Counted from the stretch's first letter, positions 1 to 5,507 are shown. The stretch: 7,438 bases of DNA from an uncultured Muribaculaceae bacterium (GCA_910587075.1 CAJUKE010000045.1:1-7438), one strand, 5' to 3'. Made by a program: numbers and translations. Notes: generated by a model not told the origin, from the sequence alone.

Positions 1-1
1 C

Positions 2-163
2 CGCTACGGCATCCAGCGCTTCCTGAGCTTCTTCCTCAAGAGCCCGATGCACGACTACACCAAGGACGAAGTGCCCGTTAACCACCTCTTCCAGCAGTAC
101 GTTATGCTCAAGAACGCCATCCGCGAAATGGGCGGCTACAAGGCAGACGAGCTCATCGACTAA
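2..163 (+). CDS. Inositol-3-phosphate synthase, C-terminal 53 residues (5' end outside window)
   Basis: Only the last 53 codons are present; the frame is open from base 2 to TAA at 161-163. The visible segment FLSFFLKSP, then PVNHLFQQ and LKNAIREMGG, matches the C-terminal active-site segment of eukaryote-like myo-inositol-1-phosphate synthases. Yeast Ino1 has ILSYWLKAP, then HPVNGLNKQRTALENFLR in the same order, and the lysine of LKAP is a catalytic residue (K489 from my recollection of that protein). The equivalent lysine here is visible residue 13 (bases 38-40). The enzyme converts glucose 6-phosphate to 1D-myo-inositol 3-phosphate using NAD in the cytoplasm. In gut Bacteroides such an enzyme feeds inositol lipid synthesis. 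The gene is convergent with rpsA and is followed by its own terminator. The identification rests on this short tail alone, so the rest of the enzyme cannot be judged. Confidence 0.8.
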   Translation, partial: RYGIQRFLSFFLKSPMHDYTKDEVPVNHLFQQYVMLKNAIREMGGYKADELID

Positions 164-208
164 TCCCCCTCGCCTACCCCGGCGGCCCCGCCGCCGACCG
201 CGATACAC

Positions 209-242
209 GCCGCGCCCCCACCCCGGGAGCGCGGCTTTTTTT
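209..242 (+). terminator. Intrinsic terminator of the inositol-3-phosphate synthase gene
   Basis: A 7-bp GC stem (209-215 with 229-235) is followed directly by seven T (236-242). Inside it 217-219 can pair with 225-227 across one mismatch. It lies 46 bases after the stop codon. A smaller hairpin (180-185 with 191-196) lies between the stop codon and this stem. Confidence 0.85.
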
Positions 243-262
243 GCGCTTTTAGCGCAAAAAAA
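236..262. terminator. Perfect A/T-flanked palindrome overlapping the terminator
   Basis: Seven T, GCGCT, a TTT loop, AGCGC and seven A form a perfect 12-bp inverted repeat with a 3-base loop. It uses the T run of the preceding terminator as its left arm. It could make termination work in both directions by placing a T run after a stem on either strand, but the 5-bp GC core is short. That role is inferred. Confidence 0.5.
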
Positions 263-353
263 GGTGAAGTGGTGAAGGGTGAAAGGGAGGTGAAGTGAAG
301 AGTGAAAGGGTGAAAGGTGAAGAGTGAAGAGTGAAGAGTGAAGAGTGAAGGAG
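263..353. repeat. GTGAA heptad tandem repeat tract, + orientation
   Basis: The stretch is built from variants of a 7-base unit, GTGAAGA or GTGAAAG, some shortened to 5 or 6 bases. Four perfect GTGAAGA copies run from 317 to 344, followed by a partial fifth. The left part is more degenerate. It is almost free of C on this strand. No reading frame here looks protein-like, and the unit length is not a multiple of three. The same motif in reverse complement occurs at 466-500 and 585-625. Confidence 0.85.
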
Positions 354-420
354 AAAGGGAAGGCAAAGAGCAAATAAGAAAGGGCAGGCGCAAGCCGCCT
401 CCCGCAAGGCTTTTGTCCCA

Positions 421-626
421 GTGCCGGCGGCAAGCCGCCGGGCCGCTAAAGCCCCTCCCCTATCTCCTTCACCTTTCACCTTTCACCCCCTTCACCTTTT
501 CAATGCCGGCGGCTTGCCGCCGGGCCGCAAAAGCCCTCCCTCTGGTGCGCGAGGCGGAAGCCGAGCGAAGGCCGCGCAGCCCCCTTTCTCCTTCACCTTT
601 CACTCTTCACCCCCTTAACCTTTTTC
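421..626. repeat. Two tandem composite units: GC palindrome plus TTCAC tract
   Basis: Unit A (about 421-500) and unit B (about 503-626) have the same order: a perfect 8-bp palindrome with a 2-base spacer (424-441 and 506-523), then a GGGCCGC(T/A)AAAGCCC segment, then a TTCACC/TTTCACC tract (466-500 and 585-625). The palindrome spacer is AA in unit A and TT in unit B. Unit B carries about 35-40 extra GC-rich bases (about 541-580) that unit A lacks. A degenerate fragment of the palindrome segment also precedes unit A (about 387-412). The region is non-coding; the translations it allows are low-complexity and lie across the repeats. Confidence 0.75.
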
Positions 627-640
627 GCTCCATAGGCGCG

Positions 641-675
641 AAAAAAAGCCGCGCTCCCAGTGGTGGGGGCGCGGC
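641..675 (-). terminator. rpsA: Intrinsic terminator of rpsA
   Basis: Read on the - strand, a 12-bp stem (675-664 with 659-648, one G-T wobble) with a 4-base loop is followed by seven T (647-641). It starts 45 bases after the rpsA stop codon. Confidence 0.9.
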
Positions 676-688
676 CTGTATTCGCGGA

Positions 689-705
689 GCCGGCGCGGCG
701 CCGGC
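689..705. repeat. GC-only palindrome just after rpsA
   Basis: Bases 689-696 and 698-705 are perfect inverted repeats around a single central G. It lies 15 bases beyond the rpsA stop codon and before the true terminator. With only G and C it should fold strongly in the rpsA 3' end. It has no T run, so I do not call it a terminator. A role in protecting the mRNA end is possible but unproven. Confidence 0.5.
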
Positions 706-720
706 GGCTATCATTCTAAA

Positions 721-2508
721 TTATTCCTCGTTGGCGAGCTTTTCCTTGAGGGCCTGGAGGGCACCGAGGTCACCGAGAGTGGTCTTCTCAACAGCGGGCA
801 GAGCGGCTGCGGGAGCCTCCTCGCGACGGGGAGCCTGACGCTTAGCCTTGCGGGCCTCGCCGCGGTCAGCCTTGTTGGCATCTTCGAAGATGCGGCTGTG
901 CGAGAGGATGATGCGCTTGCTGTCCTTGTTGAACTCGATCACCTTGAAGTCGAGCTTCTCGTCGACCTTGGCCTGCGAGCCGTCTTCCTTGACGAGGTGC
1001 TTCGGGGTAGCGAAGCCTTCCACGCCGTAGGGGAGAGCCACAACAGCGCCCTTGTCGAGCATCTCGATGATGGTGCCGGGGTGTACGGAGCCAACGGTGA
1101 AGATGGTGTCGAACACATCCCAGGGGTTCTCTTCGAGCTGCTTGTGGCCCAGGGAGAGGCGACGGTTCTCCTTGTCGATTTCGAGCACCATAACCTCGAT
1201 GTCGGCACCGAGCTTGGTGAACTCGCTGGGGTGCTTGACCTTCTTGGTCCAGCTGAGGTCGGAGATGTGGATGAGGCCGTCAACGCCCTCTTCGATTTCA
1301 ACGAACACGCCGAAGTTGGTGAAGTTACGCACCTTGGCGGTGTGCTTCGAACCAACGGGGTAGCGAACCTCGATATCTTCCCAGGGATCCTTCTTGAGCT
1401 GCTTGAGGCCGAGGCTCATCTTGCGGTCCTCGCGGTCGAGGGTGAGGATCACGGCTTCGATCTCGTCGCCAACCTTCATGAAGTCCTGAGCGGAGCGGAG
1501 GTGCTGCGACCAGGTCATCTCGCTGACGTGTACGAGGCCCTCCACGCCGGGAGCTACCTCTACGAACGCGCCGTAGTCGGTCATAACGACTACTTTGCCC
1601 TTCACCTTGTCGCCAACCTTGAGGGTGTCGGCCAGGGCGTCCCAGGGATGGGGCATGAGCTGCTTGAGGCCCAGGGCGATGCGCTTCTTCTCGTCGTCGA
1701 AGTCGAGGATTACGACGTTGAGCTTCTGGTCGAGCTGAACGACTTCCTCGGGGTGGTTCACGCGGCCCCAGCTGAGGTCGGTGATGTGGATGAGGCCGTC
1801 GACGCCGCCCAGGTCGATGAATACGCCGTAGGTGGTGATGTTCTTGACGGTACCTTCGAGCACCTGGCCCTTTTCGAGCTTGGCGATGATTTCCTTCTTC
1901 TGCTGTTCGAGCTCGGCCTCGATGAGTGCCTTGTGGCTGACAACGACGTTCTTGAACTCGGGGTTGATCTTGACAACCTTGAATTCCATGGTCTTGCCAA
2001 CGAAGATATCATAGTCGCGGATGGGCTTGACGTCGATCTGCGAGCCGGGGAGGAAGGCCTCGATGCCGAACACGTCGACAATCATGCCGCCCTTGGTGCG
2101 GCACTTGATGAAGCCCTTGATGATTTCGTCGTTTTCCATTGCCTGGTTGACGCGCTCCCAGGAGCGGGATGCGCGGGCCTTGCGGTGGGAGAGGATCAGC
2201 TGGCCCTTTTTGTCTTCCTGGTTTTCGATGAACACTTCTACCACGTCGCCAACCTTGATGTCGGGGTTGTAGCGGAATTCGTTCATCGGGATGATGCCGT
2301 CGGATTTGTAGCCGATGTTAACCACTGCCTCGCGCTTGTTGAGGGCGATGATGGTACCTTCGATTACCTCCTTGTCTTTGACGGTGTTGAGAGATTCGTC
2401 GTAGGTGCGGGTAAGCTCCTCGCGCGATTTCTCGGTTTTGGTTTCGCCGTTTTCATAGGCGTCCCAGTCAAAGTCGGCGATTGGAGAGTTTTTAACTTCT
2501 TCAGTCAT
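721..2508 (-). CDS. rpsA: 30S ribosomal protein S1
   Basis: The 595-residue product has six S1 (OB-fold) RNA-binding domains at about residues 46-110, 127-193, 213-283, 297-370, 383-457 and 470-538. Domains 3 to 5 carry the typical YGVF/YGAF/FGVF and GLIHI/GLVHV signatures and are joined by HPWD, DPWE and NPWD linkers. Domains 1 and 2 are the divergent ribosome-anchoring type. The tail (about 545-595) is charged and Ala-rich and ends in TLGDLGALQALKEKL, a conserved ending in Bacteroidetes S1 as I recall it. The protein binds mRNA on the 30S subunit for initiation. The ATG at 2508 is preceded by a 36-base AU-rich leader without any G, so no Shine-Dalgarno pairing is possible, as is usual in this phylum. 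It has its own strong promoter and terminator. Nothing looks damaged. Confidence 0.97.
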   Translation of the reverse strand: MTEEVKNSPIADFDWDAYENGETKTEKSREELTRTYDESLNTVKDKEVIEGTIIALNKREAVVNIGYKSDGIIPMNEFRYNPDIKVGDVVEVFIENQEDKKGQLILSHRKARASRSWERVNQAMENDEIIKGFIKCRTKGGMIVDVFGIEAFLPGSQIDVKPIRDYDIFVGKTMEFKVVKINPEFKNVVVSHKALIEAELEQQKKEIIAKLEKGQVLEGTVKNITTYGVFIDLGGVDGLIHITDLSWGRVNHPEEVVQLDQKLNVVILDFDDEKKRIALGLKQLMPHPWDALADTLKVGDKVKGKVVVMTDYGAFVEVAPGVEGLVHVSEMTWSQHLRSAQDFMKVGDEIEAVILTLDREDRKMSLGLKQLKKDPWEDIEVRYPVGSKHTAKVRNFTNFGVFVEIEEGVDGLIHISDLSWTKKVKHPSEFTKLGADIEVMVLEIDKENRRLSLGHKQLEENPWDVFDTIFTVGSVHPGTIIEMLDKGAVVALPYGVEGFATPKHLVKEDGSQAKVDEKLDFKVIEFNKDSKRIILSHSRIFEDANKADRGEARKAKRQAPRREEAPAAALPAVEKTTLGDLGALQALKEKLANEE

Positions 2509-2544
2509 TTAATTAAATGGTTAATAAAATAAGTATTGAAATAT
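2506..2544 (-). promoter_or_regulatory. rpsA: G-free AU-rich translation start region of rpsA, with a palindrome over the ATG
   Basis: On the rpsA strand the 36 bases before the ATG (2544-2509) contain no G and are mostly A and T. Bases 2506-2519 form a perfect 14-bp palindrome, CATTTAATTAAATG, whose end is the start codon. An unstructured AU-rich leader is the kind of site that S1 itself is thought to bind. Feedback by S1 on its own mRNA is known in E. coli; here it is inference. Confidence 0.5.
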
Positions 2545-2547
2545 CTC

Positions 2548-2577
2548 GCGCTCCGGGCGCGCACGCGCCCAAAGCGC
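2548..2577 (-). promoter_or_regulatory. rpsA: GC-rich hairpin in the rpsA 5' leader
   Basis: An outer 5-bp stem (2548-2552 with 2573-2577), a symmetrical 2x2 internal loop, and an inner 7-bp stem (2555-2561 with 2564-2570) stack into one rod. The expected transcription start, 5 to 7 bases past the -7 element, falls at about 2573-2575, so the inner hairpin would sit almost at the mRNA 5' end and the outer stem only partly. It may protect the 5' end or act in autoregulation; neither is shown. Confidence 0.5.
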
Positions 2578-2579
2578 CG

Positions 2580-2611
2580 CAAAGGTACGGATTATTTTCC
2601 TAACCGCCAAA
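2580..2611 (-). promoter_or_regulatory. rpsA: rpsA promoter, Bacteroidetes type
   Basis: On the - strand TTTG (2611-2608), exactly 20 bases, then TACCTTTG (2587-2580) match the Bacteroidetes primary sigma factor consensus TTTG-N19-21-TAnnTTTG at every fixed position. It gives a leader of about 65 bases before the rpsA ATG. It lies between the end of the GtrA gene and rpsA, so rpsA is expected to be transcribed on its own, with possible read-through from upstream. Confidence 0.9.
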
Positions 2612-2663
2612 TTTTCAGCGCCCCGCGGACGTTTTTCCGCATTTTCTTTCTCGCGGGCGCGGG

Positions 2664-3314
2664 TCAGCGCCGACGCCGGGGTATGAGCCAGTCGACGAAA
2701 CGGATGGCGTAGGGGTCGAACGTCGTCGGGCGGTAAACGAAGTTTTTCTGCAACAGGAAGTTCCAGAATATCGACACCACCAGCGACACCGAGAGGCGGG
2801 CGAAGGCGAAGATGCCGTCGGGCTTGATCCAGCCGTAGCGCTGCAGGAAGTCCCACCGCTGCAGGGCGTGGTCGAGGCAGGTGGTGCCCCCGAGGTTCAG
2901 AAGGAAGCTCCCCGCCCATATCAGGAAGAACTTGACGGCCACGGCCTTGACGGCGCAATGTTCCGAGCGGAATGTGAATTTGTAGTTGACCACGGAGTTG
3001 ACGATCCCGCCGAGCACCAGGCCGATGGCGGTGGCCAGGAAGGAGCGGAGCGGGTCGAGCCCCAGGGGGAAGAATATCCAGGCGTAGCATACGAACGACG
3101 CGGCCATGTCGGTCCACGACGACAGTTGCGAGGTAAGCGTGGCGCGGATAAGGGTGAAAATCCCCTCGCCGTTGACGAGCTTGTCGGCGGCGCGGCCGAT
3201 GACACCCTTTTTGGCCGGGCCCTCAGCCGGGGGTGCGACAGAGGCGTCGCGGCCGGGGGCCGCGGTGTCGTCGGGTCGTTGGTTGCTCAATCGGGGTGCT
3301 TTCTGTGTCGTCAC
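2664..3314 (-). CDS. GtrA-family four-helix membrane protein
   Basis: The 216-residue product has four predicted membrane segments at about residues 68-86, 91-109, 126-146 and 170-189, with the GtrA-type NYKFTF after helix 2 and NFLLQKNFVYR after helix 4. GtrA-like proteins (PF04138) are small inner-membrane proteins, often thought to help flip or use polyprenyl-linked sugars in O-antigen, teichoic acid or arabinogalactan modification; the substrate here cannot be told. The start is uncertain. The longest frame begins at GTG (3314-3312), and the first internal ATG (residue 69) is inside helix 1, so a GTG or other non-ATG start must be used. Residues 1-50 are hydrophilic and Pro/Ala-rich, unusual for this small family. 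No convincing terminator follows before the rpsA promoter. The C-terminus ends in four arginines on the presumed cytoplasmic side. Confidence 0.85.
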   Translation of the reverse strand: MTTQKAPRLSNQRPDDTAAPGRDASVAPPAEGPAKKGVIGRAADKLVNGEGIFTLIRATLTSQLSSWTDMAASFVCYAWIFFPLGLDPLRSFLATAIGLVLGGIVNSVVNYKFTFRSEHCAVKAVAVKFFLIWAGSFLLNLGGTTCLDHALQRWDFLQRYGWIKPDGIFAFARLSVSLVVSIFWNFLLQKNFVYRPTTFDPYAIRFVDWLIPRRRR

Positions 3315-3329
3315 GGTTCCGCGAAGTTA
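3315..3329 (-). promoter_or_regulatory. Possible promoter of the GtrA gene (weak)
   Basis: TAACTTCG (3329-3322) fits the -7 element TAnnTTTG with one change and lies 7 bases before the GTG. Transcription would then start at or within about 3 bases of the start codon, giving a nearly leaderless mRNA. I see no good TTTG at -33; only T-rich sequence about 14 bases upstream. Confidence 0.3.
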
Positions 3330-3396
3330 CGACAAACTTCCCGAAAAACCTCGCGCCCGCCCCAATTAGCCCCCGCGGCCGCCCCTAAGGGGCCGG

Positions 3397-3435
3397 AAAA
3401 TAGCGAAGCGCCCGGCCTTGCGGCGGGGCGCTTCG
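3397..3435 (-). terminator. Terminator of the exported-protein gene pair
   Basis: On the - strand a perfect 10-bp stem (3435-3426 with 3413-3404), with a small inner stem in the loop, is followed by CTATTTT (3403-3397). It begins 25 bases after the stop of the 447-residue gene. A second palindrome, GCCCCTAAGGGGC, lies just beyond at 3381-3393. Together they should separate this unit from the GtrA gene. Confidence 0.8.
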
Positions 3436-3459
3436 AAAAGGGAGCGTTTAAACAGTTTC

Positions 3460-4803
3460 TCAGACCTTTTTGAGCGAACGCTTCACGGGGTTCTTGATTT
3501 TCACCTTCTTGGCGGCGGCGCGGGAGGCGTTGGTATCCTCGGCGGGATTCTCGATGGACCAGCGGGTGTCGGGGTCCATGTTGAAGTTCACGCGGCAAAC
3601 GGTGCGCCCGCCGTCGGCATCCTTGGCGTAAATCAGGAGCGACTGCCACTGCTCGGAGGTGATTTCCTGGTTGATGGTGTACTCGCCGGCCGAGTTGATC
3701 TGGCTGGTGACGTCGACAGCGGTCGAGCGCGAAGCGATCTCGTAGAGCGCCCAGCCGTCGTTCACGGCGTCGTCAACGTTGTTCTCGGTGTCGATATAGT
3801 AGTAACACTCCTCGACGTTGCTGGGGTTCACCTCGAAATTCAGCACCAGGGTGTTGTTATCCTTCGACTTGCTGAAGATAGTGATTTCGGGTCCGGTACC
3901 GGCGTTCGGGGCGGTGAAGTCGCCCGAGCAGGTCGCGTCGACGATGTCGCCGTTGCCGTCAACGCCGCGGGCCACCATCGTGTAGTTGCCCGAATCGTAG
4001 GCCTCCCACTTGGAGTCGGCGATCAGCTCGGCAATCGGCCAGGCGGTACCCCAGGCGTTGAGCATATAGTCGTCGTTGTACCCGTAGTAGCTGCGGTAGA
4101 AGTCGAGGGTCGAGGTGGGGAGCACGATCACCAGCGCGTACTTGAGGTCGGTGCTGGTGCCGGTGAAGTCGAAGTTGAGGTAGCCACCCTCGTCGCCGAG
4201 GTATTTCACGGAAAGGGGGAGGGAGGTCTTGCCGGGAGCGAGAGTGGACACTTTCTGCATCACCATGTTTTCAGTGTCGAGCACGTCGGCCTGGGCGTCG
4301 TAGGGGGCGGCCACAACGAAGTAGTCGTTGCCGGCGCGCACCGAGAAGCGCGACACATAGTCGCCGTACCCGGTGCCGTCATCCTCGAAGTCGACCATAT
4401 TGTAGGTCTGGTTTCCGGCCCCGAGATAGGCTCCCTCGGAATTGAGGTAGGTTTCCAGCAGAAGCTTCTGGGTGCCCGCGGGGAGGTCGTCAAAGGTCGA
4501 GCTGTAGTACGACATCGCGTAGTTGTTCAGCACATGGTACGACGCCAGGGCGTGCACATAATACGCCGCGGGGTCGATCACCTTCACCGAGTAGCTCACG
4601 GTGTTCTTCCCCACGTTGCCGACCTCTACCCAAAGGGGAGCGTCGCTAACGTCGTCGGGCAGGGTGAAGGCGACGTAGTCGACAGCGTCGACATCATATT
4701 TGGCTACCAGGTGGTTATCCTTCACCAGGTACATATTCTGCTGTGCGGAGGCCGGGGCGGCCGCGGCGGTGGCGAGCAGGGCGCCGAGTATAAATTTCTT
4801 CAT
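3460..4803 (-). CDS. Exported protein of unknown function with three repeated beta-sandwich-like domains
   Basis: I do not recognise a named family for this 447-residue product. Residues 1-20 are a clear signal peptide ending PASA, before QQ. Residues 24-46 (YLVKDNHLVAKYDVDAVDYV, then AF) are the short motif seen at the N-terminus of many Bacteroidales exported proteins, and a related motif occurs in the neighbouring 164-residue protein. Three regions then look like repeats of one all-beta domain: about 55-180, 203-298 and 303-410. Each begins with alternating hydrophobic strands leading to a Tyr-rich strand (YYVHAL, YALVIV, YYYI) and ends with a strand such as YFVVAAPYDA, YTMVARGVDG or LLIYAKDADG. 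The fold may be fibronectin type III-like; this is inference. The last 20 residues are Lys/Ala-rich and do not resemble a sorting tail. It is 42 bases downstream of the 164-residue gene. Confidence 0.85.
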   Translation of the reverse strand: MKKFILGALLATAAAAPASAQQNMYLVKDNHLVAKYDVDAVDYVAFTLPDDVSDAPLWVEVGNVGKNTVSYSVKVIDPAAYYVHALASYHVLNNYAMSYYSSTFDDLPAGTQKLLLETYLNSEGAYLGAGNQTYNMVDFEDDGTGYGDYVSRFSVRAGNDYFVVAAPYDAQADVLDTENMVMQKVSTLAPGKTSLPLSVKYLGDEGGYLNFDFTGTSTDLKYALVIVLPTSTLDFYRSYYGYNDDYMLNAWGTAWPIAELIADSKWEAYDSGNYTMVARGVDGNGDIVDATCSGDFTAPNAGTGPEITIFSKSKDNNTLVLNFEVNPSNVEECYYYIDTENNVDDAVNDGWALYEIASRSTAVDVTSQINSAGEYTINQEITSEQWQSLLIYAKDADGGRTVCRVNFNMDPDTRWSIENPAEDTNASRAAAKKVKIKNPVKRSLKKV

Positions 4804-4845
4804 GCGATTGCTGATTGATTGTGGTAATAACTGATTAATCGGAGG

Positions 4846-5340
4846 TTACTGCTTGACGATTTTCACGGTTTTGCCGGAGAAGGAGACCACATAGTAGCCT
4901 TTCGCCAGGGCAGAGGCGTCAACCGCGAGGGTCTCACCCTTGACCGCTTTCAGCGGGCCGGCCACTAGTCGGCCGTTCATATCGTGAACCGCCACCTCGG
5001 TGTCGTCGGAGGGGAGCACGTTGAAGCCGTCGGCCACAACGGTGGGCCATACGGCTGCTTCGGCTCCGGCGGGGAGTTCTTTAAGTCCCGAAACGAGCTC
5101 GCCGATCTTTATTCGGTCGATGTCAGCCATAAGGTGTTTCTCAGAGCCCGCGGAGTGAACCATCGTCACCTCCCCTGAGCCGATTTCCATTCGCGTCACA
5201 GTCGAAATCGGATGGGTGTGGGTGTCGCCGTTGGCATAGAGAATCACCACTCCCGGCTCCTGGGCCGGGGCGCACAGCGCCGATGATAACATCAGCGCGC
5301 CCAAGGCGAGACGCCAAGGTGTAGAAAACAAATTTTTCAT
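4846..5340 (-). CDS. Small exported protein with type IX secretion-like C-terminal tail
   Basis: The 164-residue product has a signal peptide (about 1-26, ending APA before QEP). The cysteine at 23 is not in a proper lipobox, so a soluble exported protein is more likely than a lipoprotein. Residues 31-54 and 58-80 are two tandem copies of a short motif, V...(N/A)G(D/S)..H....(V/I).R(M/I).IG, probably a beta-hairpin each. Residues about 98-164 resemble a type A sorting domain of the type IX (Por) secretion system: VAVHDMNGRLV, then LAVDASALAKGYYVV and KTVKIVKQ, with conserved glycines and a final Lys-rich strand. There is almost nothing between signal, repeats and tail, so it is close to a bare carrier. 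It is the first gene of a two-gene unit with its own promoter. The product's role is unknown. Confidence 0.85.
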   Translation of the reverse strand: MKNLFSTPWRLALGALMLSSALCAPAQEPGVVILYANGDTHTHPISTVTRMEIGSGEVTMVHSAGSEKHLMADIDRIKIGELVSGLKELPAGAEAAVWPTVVADGFNVLPSDDTEVAVHDMNGRLVAGPLKAVKGETLAVDASALAKGYYVVSFSGKTVKIVKQ

Positions 5341-5378
5341 GCGACAGTGATAATTGGTTTAGTTTGTTAATATGGCCG

Positions 5379-5410
5379 CAAAGTTAACAAAACGAATTAA
5401 ACGACGCAAG
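5379..5410 (-). promoter_or_regulatory. Promoter of the exported-protein gene pair
   Basis: On the - strand CTTG (5410-5407; one change from TTTG), 20 bases, then TAACTTTG (5386-5379) match the Bacteroidetes consensus. The expected start is about 5373, giving a leader of about 33 bases before the ATG at 5340. Confidence 0.8.
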
Positions 5411-5446
5411 TCTGTGGAGAAAATTTCCCTCAAAATTCAACAGTTT

Positions 5447-5478
5447 ATTGCCGTTGTGGCGGGAAAAGGGTAATTTCG
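5447..5478 (+). promoter_or_regulatory. Probable promoter of the pectate lyase gene
   Basis: ATTG (5447-5450), 20 bases, then TAATTTCG (5471-5478) match the Bacteroidetes consensus with one change in each element. It points away from the promoter at 5410-5379, with 36 bases between their outer edges. The two weak positions suggest that activation by a regulator may be needed; no operator is recognised. Confidence 0.6.
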
Positions 5479-5507
5479 CGGTTGCCAATTCTGTTTATTA
5501 CTAATGC

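Larger units (their letters stand above)
198..687. repeat. Inverted pair of terminator-plus-heptad modules framing the intergenic region
   Basis: Bases 198-242 and the reverse complement of 641-687 align with only two substitutions and two 1-base gaps over about 47 positions, including stem, loop and T run. Similarity continues inward: both arms go on through a short GCGC/AGCG segment and an A run into a GTGAA heptad tract. The intergenic region is therefore framed by two copies of one module in opposite orientation, each serving as terminator for its adjacent gene. Together with the inner units this accounts for most of the 557 bases between stop codons at 164-720; I see no gene or RNA gene there. 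Confidence 0.7.

Noticed and set aside
263..626. CRISPR array
   Set aside because: Units are about 7 bases or composite and imperfect; there are no constant 23-47 base repeats separated by unique spacers of even length, and no cas genes.
338..838. Open frames on both strands across the repeat region (including 421-618 + and 160-479 -)
   Set aside because: They translate heptads and palindromes into low-complexity peptides, run across both terminators, and the longest overlaps the end of rpsA. No promoter or start context supports them.
898..2532. Long + strand open frame (544 codons) opposite rpsA
   Set aside because: It mirrors a strongly conserved ribosomal gene with G/C-rich third positions, which removes stop codons from the opposite strand. 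Its translation is Val/Leu/Glu/Asp-rich with no recognisable domain.
2625..2640. Terminator after the GtrA gene
   Set aside because: A 5-bp stem with a 6-base loop exists, but no T run follows on the - strand and it is adjacent to the rpsA promoter. Too weak to call.
3418..4818. Long + strand open frame (466 codons) opposite the 447-residue exported protein
   Set aside because: The - strand frame has a signal peptide, promoter, operon partner and terminator. The + frame is a Val/Gly/His-rich shadow that runs through the terminator hairpin.
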